This document shows, piece by piece, positions 1 through 8,539 of a stretch of DNA of 64,000 nucleotides. Below the pieces are notes generated by a model. That model worked only from the letters and a program-made list of their open reading frames with translations, did no database searches and was not told the DNA's origin. Location: the NCBI RefSeq assembly GCF_003855255.1, contig NZ_CP034072.1, positions 2,410,430-2,474,429 of the forward strand, read 5' to 3'. The position numbers and the translations under genes are program-made. Position 1 is the stretch's first letter. Every line of letters begins with the position of its first letter. The DNA is from Mycolicibacterium nivoides (GTDB taxonomy: Bacteria; Actinomycetota; Actinomycetes; Mycobacteriales; Mycobacteriaceae).

Positions 1-336
1 GAACTCCACGAGTGTGCAGACATCGTCGTCGGCCGGATCCACGTTCAGTGTCAGCGCCTTCGGCCGGCACCAGCCCGAACTTTGGATTCCCAACGTGTCC
101 GGTAGGTCCTTGCCACTGCGCAAGCCTGCGAAGAACTCGGCGATGTGCGCAGAGTTGAAACCCTTGGCGAGTAGCTGGCTGATCGCCGTCAATTGAGCCA
201 GGTGTCGCTCGCCGTAATACGCCGAGCGCCCGACGCGCCGTGGCGAATCCAAGAGGCCGCGCTCACGATAAGCGCGGATATTGCGAGCGCTGACGCCGGA
301 AATGCGCGCCAGGTCTTCCAGGCGATACTCAACCAA
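1..336 (-). CDS. MerR-family transcriptional regulator (C-terminus cut by window edge)
   Basis: The reading frame runs off the left edge. Translation from a TTG at 336 begins VEYRLEDLARISGVS, followed by RNIRAYRERGLL and a YYGERHLAQL segment. This is the winged helix-turn-helix pattern of MerR proteins, where the second helix carries R-x-I-R-x-Y. TTG is chosen because a GGAGGA Shine-Dalgarno lies 7 nt upstream (complement of 344-349) and no ATG or GTG fits. MerR proteins normally bind as dimers between -35 and -10 of a divergent promoter, so the MFS gene at 655 is the likely target. The effector domain is outside the window. Confidence 0.82.
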   Translation of the reverse strand, partial: MVEYRLEDLARISGVSARNIRAYRERGLLDSPRRVGRSAYYGERHLAQLTAISQLLAKGFNSAHIAEFFAGLRSGKDLPDTLGIQSSGWCRPKALTLNVDPADDDVCTLVEF

Positions 337-654
337 GCCGACGTCCTCCGCGTCGGTTTGAACAGCGATTCATGCCGACACCCTACCTTCCGATTAATAC
401 CGCGAGCGAATTTACACCTGGATGTCTCGATCATCGATGGACTCGGCACGCACGCCGCTTATCAGCGCATATATCGCAACACTGGTCACAAGCCTTACGC
501 GAGACTGCATTTTCAGCCAACTCCGCGAATCGGGGGAAAGCCGGCCGCGGGACCATATTCACAGCCGCCACAAAGAAGTCCGTTCGCTTCGGCGCCCGCG
601 GTGCGAGAGCATGTACGTCTGCCCCGAGAAACACATTTGGCGAAAGGTGCCCGC
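337..654. other. Divergent intergenic region between MerR regulator and MFS gene
   Basis: About 318 bases lie between the divergent starts. I found no convincing gene here. Open frames that enter it from the MFS side lack mycobacterial codon bias. The stretch around 385-440 is more AT-rich than the surroundings and is the best place for the divergent promoters and a MerR operator, but I could not single out a clean dyad. Confidence 0.5.
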
Positions 655-1923
655 GTGCGTCCCTGGATCGTTTGGGCCACCGGACTACTCGCCTACATCA
701 TCGCCGTCCTCGACCGCACAACCCTCGGCGTCTCGGGTCTCCAGGCCGCAGACAGATTTGCCGCGAGCCCGGGGGTGCTGTCCACGTTCGTCGTGCTGCA
801 GGTGGTCGTGTACGCCGCGGCTCAGGTTCCGGCCGGATTGCTGTTGGACCGCTTCGGTTCCCGTGTGCTCATCGTCTGCGGGGCCGCGCTGATGACCGCC
901 GGCCAGCTCGTCCTCGCACTCAGCGAGTCGCTGCCCGCGGCGATCGGCGCACGGGCGATCGTCGGCTTGGGTGACGCGCTGACCTTCATCTCGGTTCTCC
1001 GCCTGGTGCCGTACTGGTTCGAGCCGGCTCGCGTACCGCTGGTGGCCCAGTTGACCGGGATCTGCGGCCAGCTCGGCCAGGTCCTGTCGGCAGTCCCGTT
1101 CCTCGCGATCCTCACCGGCTCAGGGTGGACGCCGGCGTATCTGTCGGTCGCCGCGTTCGGACTTGTCGTGATCGTGTTGGCACTGGCCCTGATCCGCAAC
1201 ACCCCACCCGGTTCGGCGAAGACATCCGAGCCGATCTCCCTGCACACCACGCTGTCTCGTATCAAGACCGTCTGGCTGCGGCCCGGCACGAGGCTCGGAT
1301 TCTTCACCCATATGGGCACCCAGTTCTCGGTCACGGTGTTCGCGCTGATGTGGGGAGTGCCTTATCTGACCGTGGCGCAGGGACTTTCGGAGACGGCGGC
1401 GGGGACCCTGCTGACCGTCTCGGTGGTGGCAGCCATCACTGCCGGAATCATGATCGGCGTGTTCACGGGCCGCCATCCGCACCGTAGGTCGCGCCTGGTG
1501 CTGTGGATCATCGCCAGTAACGCCCTGGTGTGGACCGTGGTCCTGGCCCTCCCCGGCCCGGCGCCGGTGTGGTTGTTGGTGGTACTCATCGTCGTCATCT
1601 CGGTCGGCGGTCCCGGTTCGATGGTCGGCTTCGACTTCGCCCGCACCTTCAACCCGAGCCACACTCTCGGTACCGCCCAGGGCATGGTGAACATGGGTGG
1701 CTTCGTGGCGGCACTACTGGTGATGCAGGCCATGGGCCTGATCCTGTCCGGTACCGACAGCTACTCGTTCGCGTCGTTCCGCCTGGCGTGGTCGGTGCAG
1801 TACGTGGTGTGGATCCTTGCCACGATCGGAATCCTGATCACCCGCAGCAAGACCCGCCGGCTGCTGGCGGCCGAACAGGAACGAATGCTGTTGGAGAGCT
1901 TCGAAACTCACCCCGGGCGGTGA
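655..1923 (+). CDS. MFS transporter
   Basis: Predicted 422-residue multi-spanning membrane protein of the major facilitator superfamily, a proton-coupled solute transporter or exporter. The N-terminus reads RPWIVWATGLLAYIIAVLDR, a first helix followed by the polar edge typical of MFS TM1. The A-motif-like loop GLLLDRFGSR follows TM2 at about residues 60-70, and roughly 12 hydrophobic segments continue to residue 410. The GTG at 655 is chosen because it has GAAAGG 7 nt upstream and directly precedes TM1. The frame is open further upstream but that part has no MFS homology or codon bias. It is divergent from a MerR regulator and overlaps the convergent LtrA gene by 16 nt. The substrate is unknown. 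Confidence 0.85.
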   Translation: MRPWIVWATGLLAYIIAVLDRTTLGVSGLQAADRFAASPGVLSTFVVLQVVVYAAAQVPAGLLLDRFGSRVLIVCGAALMTAGQLVLALSESLPAAIGARAIVGLGDALTFISVLRLVPYWFEPARVPLVAQLTGICGQLGQVLSAVPFLAILTGSGWTPAYLSVAAFGLVVIVLALALIRNTPPGSAKTSEPISLHTTLSRIKTVWLRPGTRLGFFTHMGTQFSVTVFALMWGVPYLTVAQGLSETAAGTLLTVSVVAAITAGIMIGVFTGRHPHRRSRLVLWIIASNALVWTVVLALPGPAPVWLLVVLIVVISVGGPGSMVGFDFARTFNPSHTLGTAQGMVNMGGFVAALLVMQAMGLILSGTDSYSFASFRLAWSVQYVVWILATIGILITRSKTRRLLAAEQERMLLESFETHPGR

Positions 1924-3176
1924 ACGTCCAGACGCCGACCGACGATCTCGGCGGCGTGCCGGTGCCCGACCGCCTCGAACCCGACGACCACCACCACAGG
2001 GGCCGCGGTCACGACCAGAAGACACACCGCCATCGACGTCCCGCCCGCTGCCAGCGCCACTGCGGCCACGAGCACCGCCGCGGCCAGCACCAGCAACAGT
2101 GCGTGCAGCAGATCGAAATCGCCGACCAGAAGTGAGTAGATGACGAACATCGCGGCCAGGTAGATGCCGACCGGAATCGCCACTGCCAGCACGGTGTCGA
2201 CGGAATCCAGCTTCGATTGACCGTCGACGTAATAGGCCGCCACGTGTAATCCGGCGCCGGTGGCCACGATCGCCGCGTACACCGCCAGGTGCAGATATCC
2301 GTACCAGAACGAGAGCCTGCGCTGGGCATGCAGCAATGCGCCGGCCGGCACCAGGAAGTACACCCACCACATCCCGAAGGTGAGCCCGATTCCGGAGGCT
2401 ACGAGCAGGATGGCGTCGGTGGACCAGCCGTGCTCCCCCACCGCCGCCGTCAGGGACGCCACCGTGCCGACCACACCTTCGCCCAACGCGATGATCGCGA
2501 GCAGTCCGTAGCGCTCGGCGACGTGGTGGGCGTGCCACGGGGTGCCACCCATCAGCCGCTCGGCCAGGATCGGTCCGCTGATCTCCACGACCATCAGTAC
2601 CAGGGCGGTGACGAAGAAGACCGTCAGCGAGGTCGATACGAAGATCTGCGCCACCCATCCGATCTGGGCGACCACAACCGCGGACGCGTAGGTCAGACAA
2701 GCCCGCCTGCGCGGCGGATCCTGCACCGCAGCGCGTAACCACTGCCCCACCAACGCGATTCGCATCACCACATAGCCGGCCACCATCACCACGTTGTCGA
2801 CGTGCCCGCCGTGTTCGATGGAGGCGAAAACCGGGGGAATGCCCAGCGCGAGGATGATGACGCCGACCATCTGCAGCATCGTCATCACCCGGTAGATCCA
2901 GTCGTCGGTGTCGTAGGCGGACGCGAACCAGGTGAAGTTCATCCACGCCCACCAGATCGCGAACGCCGCGAACCCGAAACCCGCCAGCCCGGCCGACACG
3001 TGACCCTCGGCCATCAGATGCGCGAATTGCGCGGCCGCCACCCCGAAGGCGATCACAAAGGTCAGGTCGAACAGCAATTCCAGCGGGGTCGCCACCCGGT
3101 GCTGCTCGTGCGGGTCACGTCCGGCCATCCGGCTCAACCGGTGCGTTTGAACCGGACTCGGTCTGTCCTCGTTCAC
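1908..3176 (-). CDS. LtrA-family (low temperature requirement A) membrane protein
   Basis: A 422-residue integral membrane protein. The cytosolic N-terminus ends in VATPLELLFDLTFVIAFG, the conserved LELFFDLxFV signature of the LtrA/DUF family (named from Listeria). It is followed by about ten hydrophobic helices with family features such as WWAWMNFTWFASAYDTDD (residues about 70-90) and ALGEGVVGT (about 215). Molecular function is not established for the family. The C-terminal 15 nt overlap the convergent MFS gene. I see no link to the catabolic genes to the right. Confidence 0.85.
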   Translation of the reverse strand: MNEDRPSPVQTHRLSRMAGRDPHEQHRVATPLELLFDLTFVIAFGVAAAQFAHLMAEGHVSAGLAGFGFAAFAIWWAWMNFTWFASAYDTDDWIYRVMTMLQMVGVIILALGIPPVFASIEHGGHVDNVVMVAGYVVMRIALVGQWLRAAVQDPPRRRACLTYASAVVVAQIGWVAQIFVSTSLTVFFVTALVLMVVEISGPILAERLMGGTPWHAHHVAERYGLLAIIALGEGVVGTVASLTAAVGEHGWSTDAILLVASGIGLTFGMWWVYFLVPAGALLHAQRRLSFWYGYLHLAVYAAIVATGAGLHVAAYYVDGQSKLDSVDTVLAVAIPVGIYLAAMFVIYSLLVGDFDLLHALLLVLAAAVLVAAVALAAGGTSMAVCLLVVTAAPVVVVVGFEAVGHRHAAEIVGRRLDVHRPG

Positions 3177-3331
3177 ACTTATATGTCCCTTCGTCGCCAG
3201 ATTTCACCGCAATTCCATCGCATCGGCGCGCCGGACCACGGATTGCCCACGGCGTGGTGGAAGAAATGTGCGCCAAATACAGGTAGTGCACTACTGATGT
3301 CAGGGCCGCAGCCAGGCTCGAGGATGAGCGT

Positions 3332-3919
3332 GTGTCCAAGCAATTCACGCTGAACCTCCTCGGCGAGTTCGCCGTCTACCGCGACATGGAGCCGTTGGTG
3401 CTACCGCCGTCATGTCGCCGGTTGGTGGCATTGGCTGCGGTGAAGCGCCGCGAGCTGCACCGCAGCTGGGTCTGCGACCTGCTGTGGCCGGACAGCCCGC
3501 CCCACAAGGCGGTGTCCTCGCTGCGATCCGCGCTGTGGCGATTGCGACCGCTGGGGGCCGACACCCTGCTGGTCGTGCGACACCAGTACGTCAGCCTGGC
3601 GCCCGAGGTGAAGGTCGACTGGCACGAGGCGCTCGCTCAGCACGAGGCGATGACCTTGATCGACGGCCGACCTGTACCCGCGTTCACCCATCCCGCCCTG
3701 CACCGGCTGGTTCGGAGCGGTGACCTGCTCGAAGGCTGGTCCGACTCCTGGTGTGTCGCTGAGCGCGACCGCTGCCGGGCCGTCAAGAGGTCCGTCCTGG
3801 ACTCGCCCGAGGGGGCCACCCCAAGGCAGGTAACGCACTACGCAGGCCCAGGCGCACCGCACCGCCCCGGCTCGCTCGGGGGGCGGCACCACAACGACAA
3901 CGCCGGGTGCCTGCCATGA
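3332..3919 (+). CDS. SARP/AfsR-type regulator, N-terminal DNA-binding part only (truncated)
   Basis: 195 residues. Residues 5-95 look like the OmpR-like winged helix of SARP/BTAD activators: LNLLGEFAVYRD, then LPPSCRRLVALAAVKRREL, LLWPDSPPHKAVSSLRSALW and LRPLGADTLLV. The start of a BTAD follows (GDLLEGWSDSWCVAERDRCR, residues about 129-148). In intact SARPs the BTAD has over 100 further residues of TPR-like helices. Here it stops after one helix and ends in a Pro/Gly/His-rich tail of about 40 residues. It may be a natural short form or a decayed regulator. The GTG at 3332 is the only start that keeps the conserved first strand. The stop overlaps the next ATG by 4 nt. Confidence 0.7.
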   Translation: MSKQFTLNLLGEFAVYRDMEPLVLPPSCRRLVALAAVKRRELHRSWVCDLLWPDSPPHKAVSSLRSALWRLRPLGADTLLVVRHQYVSLAPEVKVDWHEALAQHEAMTLIDGRPVPAFTHPALHRLVRSGDLLEGWSDSWCVAERDRCRAVKRSVLDSPEGATPRQVTHYAGPGAPHRPGSLGGRHHNDNAGCLP

Positions 3920-4032
3920 GTGCGGTACTGCTCTGCCTCGTCGTGATCAGCGCACTGGTCACCGCGTTGGCGGTACACGAACTCCAGACGTGGCTGGAGC
4001 GGTGGGCGTACGAACGGCACGCTCAGGACTGA
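3916..4032 (+). CDS. 38-residue single-span membrane microprotein
   Basis: ATG at 3916 overlaps the TGA of the SARP-like gene (ATGA), which implies translational coupling. The product has a hydrophobic helix from residue 3 to 20 (VLLCLVVISALVTALAV) followed by an amphipathic, Trp-rich tail HELQTWLERWAYERHAQD. It is too short for ordinary gene callers. Codon use is GC-rich in third positions like real genes here. No function can be assigned. A regulator plus a tiny membrane peptide could form a small signalling pair, but that is conjecture. Confidence 0.6.
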   Translation: MSAVLLCLVVISALVTALAVHELQTWLERWAYERHAQD

Positions 4033-4055
4033 CGCGCGTTCGGCTGGAGGCGCTG

Positions 4056-4703
4056 CTACACCGGGTCGAACGACGAGATCAACCAGTTGCCGTCGATCTT
4101 GTTCATCCCGACCTTGACCGCGCTCGCCGCGAAGCTCCCGTTCGGATTCTCGGCGCTGGTGGTGGCCTGGTTGACGAACACCAGCACCACCGCTGAATCC
4201 GGATGGATCTCGGAGACGGCCGAGCGCACGACTGCTGCCGTGGTCTTGACCGACTTCTGCTTGGCAGCGGGGGCGACGATCTCCTGCGTGAACTGGGTGT
4301 AGTACGACAGGAAATCTCCGGTCAGGTGCGACTTGGCCGCGGAGAAATCTCGGTCGAGACTGTCCGGTGCGTAGGTGAGCAGGGCCGTCGTGCCTTCGCT
4401 GGCAGCCTTGAGCACCGTCGCCGACGCCGCCTCACCGGTCTGCTGGTCGACGCGGAACTGCGCGAAGTACAGCCACCCGGCCAGGGCCGCGGACGCGATC
4501 AGCGCCACCACCAGAGCCAGCGGGAACCACAGCCTGGTCAGCGTCTGCCGCCACCCGCGGGCCGGCTCGGCGACAGCCACGTCGCTGTCGGCCGGATCAG
4601 CCTCGGCTGCGACCTGCTCCTCGCCGGCATCAGCGGTGTCTTCCGGCTCGACGGTCGTCTCGGCGTCGTTCTCGGTCTCTTTGATGTCCTGGTCCAGGGT
4701 CAC
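4056..4703 (-). CDS. Mce-associated membrane protein
   Basis: 215 residues: an acidic, disordered N-terminus (Glu/Asp/Ala-rich, about residues 1-50), one transmembrane helix (about 56-78, FPLALVVALIASAALAGWLY), and an extracytoplasmic domain with the Mce-associated pattern of DFSAAKSHLTGDFLSYYTQF, then AVVRSAVSEIHPDSAVVLVFVNQ and a final NWLISSFDPV. Homologues (Mam/Mas proteins, e.g. those after mce1 and mce4 in M. tuberculosis) stabilise or assist Mce complexes in the envelope. The start overlaps the stop of its upstream partner by 4 nt (ATGA), so the two are one operon. The mce operon itself lies 12 kb away, which is unusual. Confidence 0.85.
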   Translation of the reverse strand: MTLDQDIKETENDAETTVEPEDTADAGEEQVAAEADPADSDVAVAEPARGWRQTLTRLWFPLALVVALIASAALAGWLYFAQFRVDQQTGEAASATVLKAASEGTTALLTYAPDSLDRDFSAAKSHLTGDFLSYYTQFTQEIVAPAAKQKSVKTTAAVVRSAVSEIHPDSAVVLVFVNQATTSAENPNGSFAASAVKVGMNKIDGNWLISSFDPV

Positions 4704-5608
4704 GGCACGAACTCGACTTTCGACAGCTTGATCTGGTCACCTTCGCGGACCATGTCGACGGCCACCCGCCATGGACGCGGTTGCTTGTTGGCACCGGTGG
4801 TGTTGGTGACCTGAGTGTTGACGGCGACCAGGACGACAGCGTTGTTGTCGCTCATGGTGTCGACGGCGGCGGCGGTCACGTTCGCCTCGGTCACCACCTT
4901 TGCGTCCTGGGCCAGCTTGACGAAGTCCTTCGACTGCGCCTCGAAGTCCTCCCGGAACTCGCCCGTCGAGTTGTCGAGGATGTTCTTGACGGCATCTTGG
5001 GCGTGGTTGAAGTCCAGGGACATGAGGGTCACGACGGTTTGGCGGGCCGCCGCGGTGTATTCGGCCGCCATCTGCTGGCGATGCTCGGCCTGCCGGTGGT
5101 GCCAGATCATCCAGCCGCTGACGCCGAGCAACGCGGCGATGACGATGAGTGTCAGGCAGCTCGCGAGGACCTTCCAGAACAGACGCGAAACCCGTACCCG
5201 CGGCAGGCGGCGGGCCGACCTGCCCTCTCCCGCGCCGGCCTCTACGTCGACCTTCGGCTCCGCTTCCTCCAGCGGCTCGGCCTCAACAGCCTCCGCCTCT
5301 GTGTCGACGCCGGTGGTCTCGGTGATCTCAGGGGTGCCGGCCTCATCGAGACCGGGGGTGTCGGCAGGCTCGGTGGCCGGCACCTCGTCGGCCACATCTT
5401 CGGCCACGGTCGCGTCCACGTCGTCCTTGTCGGCGGCAGCCTCATTACGCAGCCGAATGGCGCGGGCTCTTGCCCGCGCGGCGGCCGCCACGGCCTCGGC
5501 CTCTGCGGCCTCGGCTTCGGCCTGTTCGGCCAACTTCAGTGCGTCGCTCGGTGACGCGTCATCTTCGCTAGTATCGAGTACCGGCGACGAAGGCTTGCGG
5601 GACGGCAT
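4700..5608 (-). CDS. Mce-associated membrane protein, long acidic N-terminus
   Basis: 302 residues. The first 150 or so are a low-complexity Ala/Glu-rich cytoplasmic region with a likely coiled-coil stretch (LAEQAEAEAAEAEAVAAAAR). One transmembrane helix follows (about 149-172, KVLASCLTLIVIAALLG). The periplasmic domain has the Mce-associated core: AARQTVVTLMSLDFNHAQDA, FREDFEAQSKDFVKLA, DNNAVVLVAVNTQV and a closing KLSKVEFVP. It forms a two-gene leftward operon with the gene at 4056. An imperfect GAGAAT-type operator lies 35-49 nt upstream (5643-5657), linking this pair to the catabolic genes. Confidence 0.85.
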   Translation of the reverse strand: MPSRKPSSPVLDTSEDDASPSDALKLAEQAEAEAAEAEAVAAAARARARAIRLRNEAAADKDDVDATVAEDVADEVPATEPADTPGLDEAGTPEITETTGVDTEAEAVEAEPLEEAEPKVDVEAGAGEGRSARRLPRVRVSRLFWKVLASCLTLIVIAALLGVSGWMIWHHRQAEHRQQMAAEYTAAARQTVVTLMSLDFNHAQDAVKNILDNSTGEFREDFEAQSKDFVKLAQDAKVVTEANVTAAAVDTMSDNNAVVLVAVNTQVTNTTGANKQPRPWRVAVDMVREGDQIKLSKVEFVP

Positions 5609-5642
5609 GCCGACCTCCTGTCCGTTCAGCAGCCTGCTTAAC

Positions 5643-5657
5643 GAGAATTACGTTATC
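5643..5657. promoter_or_regulatory. Imperfect GAGAAT-N3 dyad upstream of Mce-associated operon
   Basis: GAGAAT-tac-GTTATC matches the GAGAAT-N3-ATTCTC form at 8483 with two changed bases in the right arm. It lies 35 nt before the start of the 302-residue Mce-associated protein, a similar distance to other members of the set. On its own it would be weak. Confidence 0.4.
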
Positions 5658-5702
5658 AGTTTGCGGTAGTGACCCGAGAGTACATCATCGATAGCAGGCG
5701 CA

Positions 5703-5716
5703 TAAATGACCATTTA
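5703..5716. promoter_or_regulatory. Short perfect dyad TAAATG-ac-CATTTA
   Basis: A 6+2+6 palindrome in an AT-rich patch, 95 nt upstream of the Mce-associated operon and 36 nt past the end of the acyl-CoA synthetase. Both neighbours read leftward, so it belongs to the promoter side of the Mce-associated pair. The binding factor is unknown. Confidence 0.3.
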
Positions 5717-5751
5717 CCTGCGGAAATGATGTTTACGCGCTGTGCGCGCAC

Positions 5752-7230
5752 TTAGCCCGGACTCGCCGCAACCCGCGCCTCAAGCTCGTTCTTCATCACC
5801 TTGCCGGTGGCATTGAGTGGCAGTTCGTCGAGAAACTCGACATACCGGGGCACCTTGTAGCCAGCCATGCGCTCGCGGCTCCAGCCGATCAATTCCTCGG
5901 CCGCGATCGGCGCGGCACCGGGGTCGTCCCGCAGCACCACGAACGCCTTGCCGACCTGGCCCATCCGCTCGTCGGCGACACCGATGACGGCAGCCTGTGC
6001 AATCGCCGGATGCTCGAGCAGGAATCCCTCGATCTCGGCCGGGTAGGCATTGAAGCCTCCGACGATGAACATGTCTTTCTTGCGTCCGACGATCCGTAGC
6101 CTGCCGGACTCGGTGAACTCGCCGAGATCTCCGGTGTGCAGCCAGCCGTCGGCGTCGATCGCCTCGGCAGTGGCCGCCGGATCGTCCAGGTAGCCCTGCA
6201 TCACGTTGTAGCCGCGCACCAGCACCTCGGTGTCGTCGGCGATGCGTACGTCGATCCCCGCGCACGGCATCCCGGCGGTGGTGGCCACATCCTCAGCCGA
6301 GTCACCTGGCCGTGACAGCGTGACGTTGCCCGCCTCCGTGAGGCCGTAACCGGTCATCAACGTCTGGAACGGCAACTCCTCGCGGATGCGACGCACCAGT
6401 TCCACCGGGATGTCAGCGGCACCAGTCACCCCTGCCCGCAGCGTCGCCAGCCGGTCACGGTCTGCGACAGCCAGCAATGAGTGGTAGAGGGTGGGCGGGC
6501 CCGGCAGCATCGTGACGCGTTCGCGCTCAATCAGTTCCACCACATCGTCGACGTCGAACACCGCCACCGGCAGCATCGTCGCACCGCGCAGGAAGGACGC
6601 CACCAACCCCGCCTTCAACCCGAAGGTGTGGAAGTACGGGTTGATCATCAGGTAGCGATCGCCTTCGCGCAGATCCGCCAGGGTGGCCCACTCCTCGTAG
6701 GCCCGCAGCGTCTGGCGATGGTTCATCATCGCGCCCTTGGGCCTGCCCGTGGTGCCCGAGGTGAAGATGACATCGGCGATGTCGGAGGGCTCCACATCGC
6801 GGGTGAACGGACTTCCACTACTCAGGAAATCCGACTTGAGATCGATGGTCGGAACATCGAGATCGGTCTCGGCGAACGTGAAATCCTGCCCGAGGAAACC
6901 GTTTTGGATCATCACCGCCTTGGCGCCGCTGCGCACCACCACGTCGGCGGCCTCTTCGGCCTTGAACCGCGTGTTGACCGGGACCAGGACGCCGCCGGCG
7001 GCCATGATCCCGAATGCGGCGATGACCCACCCGGCTGAATTGGGAGCCCAAACCGCAACCCGGTCCCCCTTGTCCACGCCGAACTCGGCGAACGCACCCG
7101 AGGCTTTGCGGATGCGCTCGGCGAGTTGGGTGAAGGTCAGACGCAGCGGACCGTCGGCCCCGGCCGGATTGTCGCCATAGTCGACGACCGCCTCCGTGTC
7201 ACCGAAACGGTCCGCTGCACTCAAGACCAT
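5752..7230 (-). CDS. Acyl-CoA synthetase (FadD3-like, ANL superfamily)
   Basis: 492 residues. Predicted to activate a carboxylic acid to its CoA thioester with ATP. AMP-binding P-loop FTSGTTGRPKG lies at about residues 157-167, the YGLTEAG adenylate motif at about 310, the GWLHTGDLGE hinge at about 380, GRKKDMFIVGGFN at about 400, and the acyl-transfer lysine region NATGKVMK near the C-terminus. FadD3 is the family member that activates the steroid C/D-ring acid HIP, which fits the context, but orthology is not shown. It follows the amidohydrolase with a 39-nt gap. In-frame sequence before the ATG (QTIPE) resembles the usual N-terminus, but no start codon lies between it and the preceding stop. 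Confidence 0.82.
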   Translation of the reverse strand: MVLSAADRFGDTEAVVDYGDNPAGADGPLRLTFTQLAERIRKASGAFAEFGVDKGDRVAVWAPNSAGWVIAAFGIMAAGGVLVPVNTRFKAEEAADVVVRSGAKAVMIQNGFLGQDFTFAETDLDVPTIDLKSDFLSSGSPFTRDVEPSDIADVIFTSGTTGRPKGAMMNHRQTLRAYEEWATLADLREGDRYLMINPYFHTFGLKAGLVASFLRGATMLPVAVFDVDDVVELIERERVTMLPGPPTLYHSLLAVADRDRLATLRAGVTGAADIPVELVRRIREELPFQTLMTGYGLTEAGNVTLSRPGDSAEDVATTAGMPCAGIDVRIADDTEVLVRGYNVMQGYLDDPAATAEAIDADGWLHTGDLGEFTESGRLRIVGRKKDMFIVGGFNAYPAEIEGFLLEHPAIAQAAVIGVADERMGQVGKAFVVLRDDPGAAPIAAEELIGWSRERMAGYKVPRYVEFLDELPLNATGKVMKNELEARVAASPG

Positions 7231-7269
7231 CTCGGGGATGGTCTGCCACTGATTGATGTGATCGGCCCC

Positions 7270-8460
7270 TCAGAGCGTGACCAGGCGGCCCAAGTTGCCG
7301 CCCATGATCTTGGCCTGGTCCTCGACGGCCAGGTGCTCGAGCGCGGTCACGTAGTGGGTCGGTTCGGCCAGGCCCTCCGGGTGCGGCCAGTCGGAGCCGT
7401 AGAGCACCTGGTCCACACCGATCAGGTTGATCAGGTCGTCGATGCCCTCTTCGTAGAACGGGCTGACGTAGATGCGGTTCTTGATCTCCTCGATCGGGTT
7501 GCCCAGGAACGCTTCTGGCGCCTTCTTGTACACCTCGGCCATGGAATCCAGAAGCGGGAACATCCACTTCGAGCCGGCTTCGACGATGCCCACCTTGAGC
7601 TTCGGATGGCGGAACAGCGCACCGTGGATCACCCAGGAGGCCACCGCATCCTGGATCGGGCGCCACTCGTTGAGGATCGACATGGCGTTGGTCTGGAACG
7701 GCAGCATCTCCTGCACTGTGCCGTCCCATTCCGAGGTGTAGCGGGAGTAGCCGCTGTCGGAGGAGTGCATGCCGACGAACAGGTCGTACTCGACGCAGCG
7801 CTCCCAGAAGGGGTCGAACTCGGGCAGCGCGAACGAGCGCGGGCCACGGAAGCCGGGCACCGGGGCCGGGCGGATCAGGATGGCGCGGGCGCCTCGCTTG
7901 ACCGCCCACTCCAGCTCTTCGATCGCCTTCTCGACGATCGGCAGGGTGATGACAGGGGTGGTGAAGATGCGGTTCTGGTAGTTGAAGCCCCAGACCTCAT
8001 CCAGCCACTGGTTGAGCGAGTGGACGATGACGTGGATGGCGACCGGATTGTCGCGTAGTCGCTCCTCGATGAGGCTGGCCAGCGTCGGGAACATCAGGCT
8101 GCGGTCGACGCCGAGTTCGTTCATCAGCTCCAGACGCGGCTCCGGCTCGAAGAACGCAGGGATGGACCGCATCGGCTCACCGAACAGCTCGCGCTTGCTC
8201 TTGCCGTCCGGGTTGCCGAACTTGAAGTACTCCTCCCAGGCACCCGGCTTGGCGACATGCGAGAACGTGGGGTTCGGGATGTAGTTGCTGATGTGGCCGT
8301 CAATCGCGATCTTGGTGCGGCCGTTGACCTCGACGTACTGGACGATGTCCTTGTACTCCTTGGGGAGGTACTTGGTCATCGCCTCCGGCGGCTCGTAGAG
8401 GTGGTTGTCCGCGTCGAACAGCGGAAACGGAATGTCGACCCTATGCGACAGTTGTCCCAT
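7270..8460 (-). CDS. Amidohydrolase-2 family metal-dependent hydrolase or decarboxylase
   Basis: 396 residues, ACMSD-like TIM barrel. N-terminal metal motif FDADNHLYEP (Asp-x-Asp-x-x-His type), a strand-5 His in VGMHSSD, VEAGSKWMFPLLDSM, and the C-terminal catalytic Asp in LYGSDWPHPEG are all present, so it looks active. Family members hydrolyse or decarboxylate ring-cleavage products, and several related actinobacterial genes sit in steroid or lignin-type catabolic clusters. ATG at 8460 has AAGGAG 8 nt upstream. It is first in an operon with the acyl-CoA synthetase at 5752, and a perfect GAGAAT dyad covers its promoter. Confidence 0.82.
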   Translation of the reverse strand: MGQLSHRVDIPFPLFDADNHLYEPPEAMTKYLPKEYKDIVQYVEVNGRTKIAIDGHISNYIPNPTFSHVAKPGAWEEYFKFGNPDGKSKRELFGEPMRSIPAFFEPEPRLELMNELGVDRSLMFPTLASLIEERLRDNPVAIHVIVHSLNQWLDEVWGFNYQNRIFTTPVITLPIVEKAIEELEWAVKRGARAILIRPAPVPGFRGPRSFALPEFDPFWERCVEYDLFVGMHSSDSGYSRYTSEWDGTVQEMLPFQTNAMSILNEWRPIQDAVASWVIHGALFRHPKLKVGIVEAGSKWMFPLLDSMAEVYKKAPEAFLGNPIEEIKNRIYVSPFYEEGIDDLINLIGVDQVLYGSDWPHPEGLAEPTHYVTALEHLAVEDQAKIMGGNLGRLVTL

Positions 8461-8482
8461 GGAAAACTCCTTTGCAATTCGA

Positions 8483-8515
8483 GAGAATCATATTCTCACT
8501 TGATACCTGCCGCAA
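8483..8515 (-). promoter_or_regulatory. Promoter with perfect GAGAAT-N3-ATTCTC operator
   Basis: GAGAATCATATTCTC at 8483-8497 is a perfect 6+3+6 dyad. Read leftward it contains TATGAT (complement of 8487-8492), which is spaced 17 nt from TTGCGG (complement of 8510-8515). A sigma-A-type promoter is therefore sealed by the dyad, as expected for repression. It drives the amidohydrolase at 8460. Confidence 0.7.
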
Positions 8516-8539
8516 TGCCCAGCCCGGCCCGAGGGCTGC

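Noticed and set aside
193..654. N-terminal extension of the MFS frame
   Set aside because: It overlaps the divergent MerR gene and contains no transporter sequence. The GTG at 655 has a ribosome binding site and directly precedes TM1.
1714..2952. A 412-codon leftward frame within the LtrA gene
   Set aside because: It is an out-of-frame shadow of the LtrA coding sequence, rich in Arg/Gly with no membrane helices.
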